DNA of 64,000 bases from the NCBI GenBank assembly GCA_964584165.1, contig CAZOYW010000002.1:1-64000 (forward strand). Direction: 5' to 3'. Each line of letters starts with the position of its first letter. The first letter of the stretch is position 1. This DNA comes from CAZKCI01 sp964584165. Lineage in GTDB: Bacteria; Auribacterota; Erginobacteria; Erginobacterales; CAZKCI01. The notes beneath the pieces were generated by a model. It did no database searches, was not told the DNA's origin, and worked only from the letters and a program-made list of their open reading frames with translations. Shown piece after piece: positions 39,096 to 46,301 of the stretch. Made by a program: the position numbers and the translations under genes.

Positions 39096-40391
39096 ATGAA
39101 GAGGTTATCGTATATATCGATCGGGATTCTGCTGGCGGTTTTGGGGGTGGAGCTCGCGGGGAGGCTGATCAACCGGATCGAAAGGAAACAATACCGGTCC
39201 ATCGCCGAGAAGTCGCTCTTCCGCGCCGACCCTCTCCTCGGCTACTCCCTCAAGCCGTCCTTCCGGATCGACTACGGGGAGACGACCCCGGTCGAGACCG
39301 ATCGCTGGGGGTGGCGGGACCGGGAATACCCCCGGGAGAAGGGGGCGGGGGTCTTCCGGGTCGTCTGCATCGGAGACTCGCGGGTCTTCGGGTTGGGCTT
39401 GCCGGCGGAGGAAACCTACCCCAAGCAGCTCGAGCGGATTCTGCGGGAAAGGCGGCCCGGACGGGCGGTCGAGGTGATCAACGCCGGCGTCCCGGGATAC
39501 ACCAGTCGGGAGGGGGCGGTCCTGGTCCGGGAAGTCCTGCCCGCCTTCTCTCCCGACCTGGTCATCGCCTCCTTCGGCCACAACGACCGTTGGAAGAGCG
39601 CCGACCGGCGGAGCGAGATCGCCGATTTCCTCGGGACCCCCCCCTCCCGCCGCCCCGGCCTGGTCTCGGTGGCGAAGGGGATCGACGACCTCCTCGACTC
39701 TCTCCCGGGTTACTTCGCCCTCAAGGTCCGTCTGCGCGGTCTCGCCCGCTCCGCCCGTCCCTCCGCCCCGCCGCCGGAGGCGGCCTACCGTCCCAACGTC
39801 CCGCCCGAGGCCTGGCGCGAAAACCTCCGGGCGATGGCCTCGGCCGCGCGGGAGAAGGGGATGGGGCTGCTCTTCCTGGATTTCTCCGAGAACCCCGCCG
39901 TCTTCGACCTCCCGGAGGCGGGGCGGCGCTGGCTCGAGGCGGGGCGGCTCGACCGGGCCGAGGAGGATCTGAAGCGCGCGGCGGCGATCCCGATGAACTT
40001 CTCCCCCGCTCCCCACTATTACCTCGGCGTCTTCTACCGGCGGACGGGGCGGGTGAGGGAGGCGGAGGCGGAGTTCCTGACCGCGGAGCTGGGGGCGCTC
40101 GTCTACCCCCGCCCCTTGCGGATGGTGCGCGAGGAGTTCCGCCGCCGGGGGGTCGCTTCCCGCCGGCTCCCCGAGGCCGAGCTCGCGGCCCTGCCGCCGA
40201 TCGCGAACCCCTACGGTCTGATCGAGGAATACCAGGCGATCGCGTCCGAGGTCGCCCGGGAGGAGGGGGTCTCCGCGGTCGTCCTGGGAAAGGAAAGCCT
40301 CCGGGAGGAGTTCTTCCTCGACGCCGACCACCCCTCCCCCACCGGCGCCCGCTTTATCGCCGAGCAGGTCTCCCAGTCGGTCGTTTGGTAG
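39096..40391 (+). CDS. SGNH/GDSL hydrolase with an inserted TPR-like segment
   Basis: The start is the ATG at 39096 (MKRLSYISIGILLAVLGVELAG), giving an N-terminal membrane anchor; upstream codons are Cys/Pro-rich shadow. The 431-residue protein has SGNH blocks FRVVCIGDSRVFGLGL (nucleophile Ser), VINAGVPGYTS, ASFGHNDRWK and a C-terminal DADHPSPTGARF (catalytic Asp/His). Between blocks III and V sits about 60 residues resembling a TPR pair (RLDRAEEDLKRAA and YYLGVFYRRTGRVREAEAEF). It is a likely periplasmic esterase or acyl-modifying partner of the glycan. The TAG stop forms the edge of a GTAGGGGCGAAC palindrome. Confidence 0.8.
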   Translation: MKRLSYISIGILLAVLGVELAGRLINRIERKQYRSIAEKSLFRADPLLGYSLKPSFRIDYGETTPVETDRWGWRDREYPREKGAGVFRVVCIGDSRVFGLGLPAEETYPKQLERILRERRPGRAVEVINAGVPGYTSREGAVLVREVLPAFSPDLVIASFGHNDRWKSADRRSEIADFLGTPPSRRPGLVSVAKGIDDLLDSLPGYFALKVRLRGLARSARPSAPPPEAAYRPNVPPEAWRENLRAMASAAREKGMGLLFLDFSENPAVFDLPEAGRRWLEAGRLDRAEEDLKRAAAIPMNFSPAPHYYLGVFYRRTGRVREAEAEFLTAELGALVYPRPLRMVREEFRRRGVASRRLPEAELAALPPIANPYGLIEEYQAIASEVAREEGVSAVVLGKESLREEFFLDADHPSPTGARFIAEQVSQSVVW

Positions 40392-40487
40392 GGGCGAACC
40401 TACCTGCCCCGATCTATCGGGGGTGTTCGCCCGCCGGCCCGCCAGGTCCGCGGGCCGTCGCGCGGGTCTTTAAGACCCGCGCTTACG
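40388..40487. repeat. REP-like palindromes between convergent genes
   Basis: A GTAGGGGCGAAC...GTTCGCCC element (40388-40432) has an inner CCCCGAT-CT-ATCGGGG hairpin. It is followed by GTCGCGCGGGTC-TTTAA-GACCCGCGCTTACG (40457-40487). The left edge provides the TAG stop of the SGNH gene and the loop of the right hairpin provides the TAA stop of the minus-strand flippase. Confidence 0.85.
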
Positions 40488-42014
40488 GAAAGCGGGTTCG
40501 GTCGACGTCTCGCTTTCCTGCCACGCCACCCCCGGATTGCGGAGGATCCTCCGCCCCTCCCGGGCCTGGCGGGCAATCTCCCGGAGGTAGGCCTTCTCCT
40601 CGCCGGAGAGGACGAGGAACCAGGCCCCTCCGAAGTAGAGGGCTCCGAGAGCGCCGAGGCCGACCGCGAGGGAAGGGGTGGCCCGCTTGAGGAGAAGGAT
40701 CGCCCCCCCGACCGCGGCGGAGAAGAGAAGGAGCTTGAGCGGGCTCCTCAGGTCGATCGGGACGCGGAGAGCCTTTTTCAGGATGAGGAGCATCCCGGCC
40801 GTGGTGACCGCGTGGGTGAGGAGCTTGGCCGCCGCCGCCCCGGTCGTTCCCCAGAGGCGGGTGAAGACGAGAAGGGAGGGGACGAGGACGGCGACCCCGG
40901 CGGCGTAGTTCAGGGAGTTGAGCCGGGTGTAGCCGCACCCGATCAGGAGGGACGAGCCCGGGTTGGTGATCGCGCTGAAGACGAAAGCCGCGCTCATGAT
41001 CGCCAGGACGTTGGCCGCCGGAGCGAAGGCGCCGGAGAAAAGGAGGACGACGATCTCCCGGGCGTAGAGGACGAAGAGGAGGGTGAGGAAGAAGAAGACG
41101 AGGGCGTAGAAGGCGATGTTCTTGTTGAGGGCCCGCCCCAGGACCTCCTTCCCGGAGAGGGAGATCTTGGCGTAGGAGGGGACCAGGACCTCGGTCAGGG
41201 AGAGGGGAAGCCGCCGGGCGGCGGAAAAGACCACCAGCCCCGCGGAGAAGATCCCCATCTCCTCCGGCCCGAAGTAGACGCCGAGGCTGAAGCGGTCGAA
41301 CCACTCGACCAGGAAATCCAGCCCGGCGACCAGGAAGAGCGGGGCGGAGAAGAGGAGCGCGCGCTTGAGCTCGCCGCCGTCGAAGCGGAGAGAGAGAACC
41401 CCCTGGCGACGGGCCAGGAGGAGGCCGAGGACCCCCGAGACCAGGTAGCCGGCGACCAGGAGAAGATAGACCGGGAAGAGGTGGGCTAGGTAGGCGTAGG
41501 CGGCGAGGGCCGCCATCGCGATTAGGGAGGAGGCGGAGATGGCGAAAGCGAGGACGTTCCGGAAGAGCCCGAGGAAGAGGGTGGAGGAGAGGATCGAGTA
41601 GGTGCCCAGGAAGAGCGTGGCCCCCAGGAGAAGGGCCCGCCTCCCGTCCACCGGGAGGTGGATGAGCTTCCCGAGGAGAGGGGAGAAAACGATGGAGGCT
41701 AAGGCGATCACGAGGCAGGTCAGGGTGAGGAAGAGGAAGACGGACGAGAAGAGGGCGCGGACCCGGTCCAGGCGCCCGGTCTCCTCGTACTCGGCGGTGA
41801 ACTTGAGGACCGCCCGGGGCAGCGAGAAGGCCGCGAAGGTGCCGAAGAGGCTTAAGAACATCATGAACCCGGCGTACTCGCCCATCCCCTGCGGCCCCCA
41901 GACGCGGGCGACCAGGGAGCGCACGCCCATCCCGAGAACGATCGAGACCCCGCTCCCCAGGACGGAGATCATCCCGGCGCGGATGACGCGGCGCTTGATC
42001 GAGGGGCGTTTCAT
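40470..42014 (-). CDS. Wzx-like polysaccharide flippase (MOP superfamily)
   Basis: I take the ATG at 42014 (MKRPSIKRRVIRAGMISVLGSGVS); the frame continues upstream only through repeat sequence. The 514-residue protein has about 14 hydrophobic segments with the MATE/MOP pattern: an N-terminal RVWGPQGMGEYAGFMMFLSLFGTFA, LPRAVLKFTAEY and central FSLGVYFGPEEMGIFSAGLVV. It should flip undecaprenyl-PP-linked glycan to the periplasmic side. The last residues (F-R-K-R-G-S-stop) are supplied by the REP-like hairpin at 40457-40487. Confidence 0.85.
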   Translation of the reverse strand: MKRPSIKRRVIRAGMISVLGSGVSIVLGMGVRSLVARVWGPQGMGEYAGFMMFLSLFGTFAAFSLPRAVLKFTAEYEETGRLDRVRALFSSVFLFLTLTCLVIALASIVFSPLLGKLIHLPVDGRRALLLGATLFLGTYSILSSTLFLGLFRNVLAFAISASSLIAMAALAAYAYLAHLFPVYLLLVAGYLVSGVLGLLLARRQGVLSLRFDGGELKRALLFSAPLFLVAGLDFLVEWFDRFSLGVYFGPEEMGIFSAGLVVFSAARRLPLSLTEVLVPSYAKISLSGKEVLGRALNKNIAFYALVFFFLTLLFVLYAREIVVLLFSGAFAPAANVLAIMSAAFVFSAITNPGSSLLIGCGYTRLNSLNYAAGVAVLVPSLLVFTRLWGTTGAAAAKLLTHAVTTAGMLLILKKALRVPIDLRSPLKLLLFSAAVGGAILLLKRATPSLAVGLGALGALYFGGAWFLVLSGEEKAYLREIARQAREGRRILRNPGVAWQESETSTEPAFRKRGS

Positions 42015-42042
42015 GGGGTTCCGGGCGGGGCGGGAAGAAAGC

Positions 42043-42171
42043 CGCGGATTACGCGGATTGCGCGGATTAAAAATAGATTCAGAAGAAGCCGGAGTGAGGG
42101 TGCCGGAAGCTTGGTGGCGTGAGCTGGTCGTTCCATAATCCGTGCCAATCCGCGCAATCCGCGGCCATTCT
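42043..42171. repeat. Inverted GCGGATTACGCGGATT arrays around a 60-bp core
   Basis: GCCGCGGATTACGCGGATTGCGCGGATT at the left and AATCCGCGCAATCCGCGGC at the right are reverse complements separated by about 65 bp of unique sequence. This is the same build as the junction elements at 2743-2922 and 21210-21372, and it fills the gap between two minus-strand genes. A single copy of the core occurs in the hairpin at 18076-18101. Confidence 0.8.
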
Positions 42172-42181
42172 TTCGGGTTGT

Positions 42182-42886
42182 TCAGTCCCGCCGGGCCAGG
42201 ACGACCAGGATGTCGCCGAAGCGCCCCCCCCAGGAGAGATGCTGGAAGAGGGCGCCGAGCTTCTTCCCCCCGTAGCTCCCCACCCAGGGATGGGGGTTGC
42301 TGCCGTGGACCGCCCGCTCCACCCGGAAGCCGTGGTCCAGGAGGAGGCTCCGGAGCTTCTCGAGGGAGAAGGCGTGACGGTGGGTGTCGTCCCAGGCCCG
42401 CACCTGCTCCATCCGGTTCAGGCCGAAGCGGGAGCGGTGGTAGCGGCTGAGGAAGGAGTCGCAGACCGGGACGGAGAGGAGGAGGAGCCCGCGGCTCTTG
42501 AGGAGGCCGCGGATCCCGTCCAGCGCCCGGCCGGGATCGTCGACGTGCTCGAGGACCTGGATGAGGAGGACGAGGTCCTTGTCCCCGCAAGGGGGGAGGT
42601 CCTCCAGGGCGGCCCGGCGCGCGTTGAGCCCCCGTTCCCGGCAGCGCTCCACCATCGGGCCGCTCGGGTCCACCCCAACGACGTCGTTGAAGCGGAGCTC
42701 CCGCAGGCGATCGAGGTAGTAGCCGTCCCCGCAGCCCAGGTCCAAGACGGAGAGGGAACGATCCAGCCGCTTGAGGATGCGGTCGACGATCCTGCCCGCC
42801 AGGCGATGGTGAAGGTAGCGGGACCGCTGGCCGCGGGGGGAGCGCTCCCGGCCGTAGTCGTCCCAGTTGGTCGGTTGCGGGTTCAT
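42182..42886 (-). CDS. Class I SAM-dependent methyltransferase
   Basis: The 234-residue protein has LSVLDLGCGDGYYLDRL (SAM motif I), VVGVDPSGPMVERC, VLLIQVLEHVDDPGRALDGIRGLLKSRGLLLLSVPV and a C-terminal F-S-L-E-K-L-R-S-L-L segment. This Methyltransf_11/UbiE-like pattern is common in glycan loci. The N-terminus MNPQPTNWDDYGRERSPRGQRSRYLHHRLA resembles methyltransferases acting on lipid-linked or sugar acceptors. It lies downstream of the small frame at 42889-43080 and a second methyltransferase on the same strand, so all may be cotranscribed. Confidence 0.8.
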   Translation of the reverse strand: MNPQPTNWDDYGRERSPRGQRSRYLHHRLAGRIVDRILKRLDRSLSVLDLGCGDGYYLDRLRELRFNDVVGVDPSGPMVERCRERGLNARRAALEDLPPCGDKDLVLLIQVLEHVDDPGRALDGIRGLLKSRGLLLLSVPVCDSFLSRYHRSRFGLNRMEQVRAWDDTHRHAFSLEKLRSLLLDHGFRVERAVHGSNPHPWVGSYGGKKLGALFQHLSWGGRFGDILVVLARRD

Positions 42887-42888
42887 AG

Positions 42889-43080
42889 CTAGCCGCCTCC
42901 CGGGGCGGCCTTCCGGGCCGAGATGCAGCGATGCCCCCCCCAGAGGAGGTTCAGGGGGTGGGGCAGCGCCTGCAGGCGGGAGGAGGAGCGGCTGACCGAG
43001 ACCCGTTCCGCCCTTAATCCGCTCCGCCGCAGGGTCTCCAGCATCGCCTCAGCGGGGAGGTCGCTCGTCCCGTTTTTCAT
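42889..43080 (-). CDS. Small hypothetical protein or methyltransferase remnant
   Basis: A 63-codon frame starts at an ATG inside the 3' end of the preceding methyltransferase (32-base overlap) and ends just before the next one. Its LLWGGHRCISARK stretch near the end resembles the C-terminal strand of sugar-locus methyltransferases. It may therefore be a leftover C-terminus from a deleted paralogue rather than a working protein. The evidence is weak. Confidence 0.3.
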   Translation of the reverse strand: MKNGTSDLPAEAMLETLRRSGLRAERVSVSRSSSRLQALPHPLNLLWGGHRCISARKAAPGGG

Positions 43081-43819
43081 AGACGTGGATCTTCTGGCTG
43101 GGGGGCGGGGCGGGGAGGTTCAGCGCCTGGGCAAGGAGGTTCAGCCCATAATAGCACGGGAGGAGGAGGCGGAGAAGCGCGCGGCGCGTCTTTCCGGCGA
43201 GGAAGGCATCCCCGGGGAGAAGGCGGTAGACGGACCGGGAGGAGGAAAGCGCCCAGCCGCGCTCCCGGAATAGGCCGACGACCCTTTCCTCCGGCCGGAA
43301 GCGGACGTGCGCGGGCTCCGGGCGTCCGGGGGGGGAGAAGGACTCCACGATCACGATTTGTCCCCCGGGACGGGCCACGCGGCAGATCTCCGAGACCGCC
43401 CGCTCGAGGCTCTTCCCGTCCAGGATATGGATAAGGACGGTGACGCTGAAGATCAGGTCGAAGGCGCCGTCCCGGAAGGGGAGGCGGGATCCGTCGAACT
43501 GGGCGGGGAAGAGGCGGCCGTCCCGGACCCGGAACCTCTCCCGGAACCGGACGAGCATCTCGGAGGAGATGTCGACGCCGCAGATCAGCCCCGCCCGTCC
43601 GGCGTATTCATTCTCCCAGCGCCCGACCCCGCAGCCGAAGTCGAGCCAGCGGGCGGCCCGCGCGCGCCCGATCGCCCGGTCGAGCGCGCGCTTCTGGAGG
43701 CGGTGGAGGAGGCGGTTGACCGCTTCCGGCCCGCCGAGGTGGCAGACCGCCTTCCAGCCCTCGGGCGAGGAGCCGTAGCGGCGGGACCTCTCCTCCCAGT
43801 AGGCGCGGGGATCGATCAT
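43049..43819 (-). CDS. Class I SAM-dependent methyltransferase
   Basis: The start is the ATG at 43819 (MIDPRAYWEERSRRYG), which overlaps the stop of the upstream GT4; longer readings shadow that gene. The 256-residue product has ARWLDFGCGVGRWENEY (SAM motif I), ICGVDISSEMLVRFRERF, FDLIFSVTVLIHILDGKSLERAVSEI and GGQIVIVESFS. The Tyr-W-E-E-R-S start is typical of methyltransferases in O-antigen and exopolysaccharide clusters. The four-base overlap with the GT4 implies coupled translation and action on the same glycan. Confidence 0.8.
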   Translation of the reverse strand: MIDPRAYWEERSRRYGSSPEGWKAVCHLGGPEAVNRLLHRLQKRALDRAIGRARAARWLDFGCGVGRWENEYAGRAGLICGVDISSEMLVRFRERFRVRDGRLFPAQFDGSRLPFRDGAFDLIFSVTVLIHILDGKSLERAVSEICRVARPGGQIVIVESFSPPGRPEPAHVRFRPEERVVGLFRERGWALSSSRSVYRLLPGDAFLAGKTRRALLRLLLPCYYGLNLLAQALNLPAPPPSQKIHVYEKRDERPPR

Positions 43820-44973
43820 CGCCGGGCCTCCCGGTAGAGGGTTTCCAGGCGATCGAGATAAGGCCCGCGGCCGAACCGCACGGAGGCCTCCCGCCGGGCC
43901 GCCTCGCCCAGGCGGCGCCGGAGGGCGGGGTCTCCGATCAGGCGGCGGACCGCTCCGGCGAGGGCCGAGACGGTCTCCGCCTCGGCCCCGACCTCGACCA
44001 GGAGACCGCTCTCTCCGTCCCGGACGGCCGCGCTGAGCCCCCCCACCCGGGAGGCGACCACGGCCTTGCCCGCGGCCATCGCCTCCAGGCAGGAGATCCC
44101 TCCGGCCTCGCGCCGGGAGGGGACGACCACGATGTCGACGGCGCGGAGGTAGGCGGGCACTTTGTCCGAGGCGACAGAGCCTGCGAAGGCCACCTCCGAT
44201 CCGATCTCCTGCGCCCGCCGGCGCAGCTCTCCCTCCGCTGCGCCGGTCCCGATGATGAGGTATTTTAAGTCCGCTCCCCCGGCGTGGAGGCGGCGGGCCA
44301 TCTCCAGAAAGAGGTCGGCGCCCTTGACCGGATCGAGGCGCCCGAGGAAGGCGACCACCGTTTCCCGCTCCCCCCAGCCCCAGCGCGCCCGGATATCCCC
44401 TCCGCTCCCGTCCGGCCGGAACCGCTCCGCGTCGACGAAGTTGGGAAGGATCTCGATCCTTCCGTCGGGGACGCCGGCCGCCCGGATCGCCCCCCGGAGC
44501 GTCTCGCCCACCCCGATGACCCTTTCCGCCCGCCGCAGGGTCCAGTCCAGGACCGGGCGGAGCCAGTTGACCTCCCGGTTGAGGAGGAGGGAACTGCCGT
44601 GGCAGGTGATCAGGAGCGGGATCCCGGCGCGGAGGCCGGCCAGGGCCCCCGCCGTTCCCGCGGGATACTCCTGGTGGGCGTGGATCAGGTCGAAGGGATC
44701 GCGGCGGTGGAGGCGCAGCGCCCGCCTGGCCGCCCGCAGGGCGTAGAGCTTGTAGCGGAAACGGTAGACGGGGAGGACGGTGTCCATCTCGCGGTAGATC
44801 GCGATCCCTGCCCGCTCCTCGCGCTCCGGGAAAGCGCGTCCCTGCCAGTTGCGCCACCCGATCAGGGAGACGCGGTGCCCCCGTCCCTGAAGCCCCCGGG
44901 CGAGCTCCCAGACGTGGCTTTCCAGCCCTCCGGTGACGGGAGGGAGCGTGGAGGCGATGAGGCAGAGGTTCAT
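43816..44973 (-). CDS. Family 4 glycosyltransferase
   Basis: The start is the ATG at 44973 (MNLCLIASTLPPVTGGLESHVWELA). The 385-residue GT-B protein has IHAHQEYPAGTAGALAG, ILPNFVDAERFRPD, VVAFLGRLDPVKGADLFLEMA, YLIIGTGAAEGEL and VPSRREAGGISCLEAMAAGKAVV. It is a clear GT4 member with the donor E-x7-E motif. It overlaps the ligase gene upstream and the methyltransferase downstream by four bases each, forming a tight three-gene unit. Confidence 0.87.
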   Translation of the reverse strand: MNLCLIASTLPPVTGGLESHVWELARGLQGRGHRVSLIGWRNWQGRAFPEREERAGIAIYREMDTVLPVYRFRYKLYALRAARRALRLHRRDPFDLIHAHQEYPAGTAGALAGLRAGIPLLITCHGSSLLLNREVNWLRPVLDWTLRRAERVIGVGETLRGAIRAAGVPDGRIEILPNFVDAERFRPDGSGGDIRARWGWGERETVVAFLGRLDPVKGADLFLEMARRLHAGGADLKYLIIGTGAAEGELRRRAQEIGSEVAFAGSVASDKVPAYLRAVDIVVVPSRREAGGISCLEAMAAGKAVVASRVGGLSAAVRDGESGLLVEVGAEAETVSALAGAVRRLIGDPALRRRLGEAARREASVRFGRGPYLDRLETLYREARR

Positions 44974-46301
44974 AACGGAGGATGGGGGATAGAGGGCGGA
45001 GGATGAAGAGCCGCTTCGGGCGCGGCGGCGGAGAACTCGAAGGATTTGACGATGATGCCGAGATGGAGGCCCAAGAGCCAGTTGATCATGGGGAAGTAGA
45101 AGGGGTTCTCGCCCACGCCGATCCCCAGCGCGGCCCAGAAGGCGGAGAGGGACCCCAGCGCCATCGCCTGGGATAGTCCGGGAGCGGTCCCGCGGAAAGC
45201 CTGGATCCCCGTCCCGGTGACGATCGCGATCACGGTGATGAAGATCGCCGCCTGGAGGAGGCCGCCTTCGGCCAGGATCTGCAGGTAAAGGTTTTCCAGG
45301 GCGGAGTGGGCCGTGATCGCCCATTCCTCGGACTCGGGGGCGAGGGCCTGGAAGGCGCCGGGTCCCTTGCCCAGGAAGGGGCTGGATTGGAACATCTTCC
45401 AGGCCATGCGGATCTTCACCTGGCGGTAGACCACGCCGGGGTCGGTCCGATCCTCGAATACCCGCTTCTTGACCGTGGGGAGGAGGAGGGAGAGGGCGAG
45501 GAGGGGGACGAGCAGGGCGAGGTAGCGGTAACGGCGCTTGATCGCCCCGATCCCGAAGAGGCCCACGATCGCCCCCAGCCAGGAGCTGCGGGAGAGGGTG
45601 AGGAGGATCGAGACGAGCATGGCCAGGGCGGAGCCCCCGAAGAAGACGCGGGCCCGGGTGGAGACGGGTGCGTAGAAGGCGAGGGCGATCGCGAGCGGGA
45701 AGATCAGGGCCAGGAAATTGCCCAGGGAGTTGGGGTTGTCGAGGACCAGGGCCCCGACCCGCTCCCCGACGGTGGGGGTGAAGAAGGAGATGGAGGCGTT
45801 GGCGGCGCCGCAGGCGATCAGGAAGGCGGCCGTGGAGAGGAGCTGGCGCTCGTTCTCGATCGCCAGGCGGGAGAGGAGGTAGGAGCCGATCAGCATCAGG
45901 GCGTAGAGGATCCACTTGATCGAAAGGGCGGCGCTGGGGGAGACGAAGGTGGAGATGAGGAAGGAGAGGAGGAAAAGGGCCAATACCCGGTCCAGGGGGA
46001 GGATCGGGAATTTTTTCCGCCGGACGATCCAGCGCCCGGCCAGGAGGAGGAGGGCGACCAGGATGACCCACTGGTGGAGCCAGAGGCGGAGGAAGGGGAA
46101 CCAGTAGCGGGGATCGTGGAAGGAGACCGCGGCGATGGCGAGGTAGATGGCGCTCTGGGGCTGGACGACCAGGATGATCGAGGCGGCCGCGATCGCCGTG
46201 AAGGCGAGGAGGCGCGCCGGCTTGAGCTGGAGGCTGACCAGCGTCTGGGAGATAAAGACGGCGGCGAGGAGGAAGACGATGACGACGAGGGCCGTTCTCA
46301 T
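44970..46301 (-). CDS. O-antigen ligase/polymerase-like membrane protein
   Basis: The start is the ATG at 46301 (MRTALVVIVFLLAAVFISQ). The 443-residue protein has about 12 hydrophobic segments and the Wzy_C-type periplasmic loop: LTLSRSSWLGAIVG, VYRQVKIRMAWKMFQSSPFLGKGPGAFQ and TAHSALENLYLQILAEGGLL. The HN/HS-x-x-L-x-x-x-x-E-G-G pattern is the WaaL/Wzy signature. It should join lipid-linked glycan units. The last residues (HPPPSIPHPPL) come from a GGAGGATGGGGGAT repeat that also encodes the overlapping start region of the next gene. It overlaps the TPR ligase gene by four bases. Confidence 0.85.
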   Translation of the reverse strand: MRTALVVIVFLLAAVFISQTLVSLQLKPARLLAFTAIAAASIILVVQPQSAIYLAIAAVSFHDPRYWFPFLRLWLHQWVILVALLLLAGRWIVRRKKFPILPLDRVLALFLLSFLISTFVSPSAALSIKWILYALMLIGSYLLSRLAIENERQLLSTAAFLIACGAANASISFFTPTVGERVGALVLDNPNSLGNFLALIFPLAIALAFYAPVSTRARVFFGGSALAMLVSILLTLSRSSWLGAIVGLFGIGAIKRRYRYLALLVPLLALSLLLPTVKKRVFEDRTDPGVVYRQVKIRMAWKMFQSSPFLGKGPGAFQALAPESEEWAITAHSALENLYLQILAEGGLLQAAIFITVIAIVTGTGIQAFRGTAPGLSQAMALGSLSAFWAALGIGVGENPFYFPMINWLLGLHLGIIVKSFEFSAAAPEAALHPPPSIPHPPL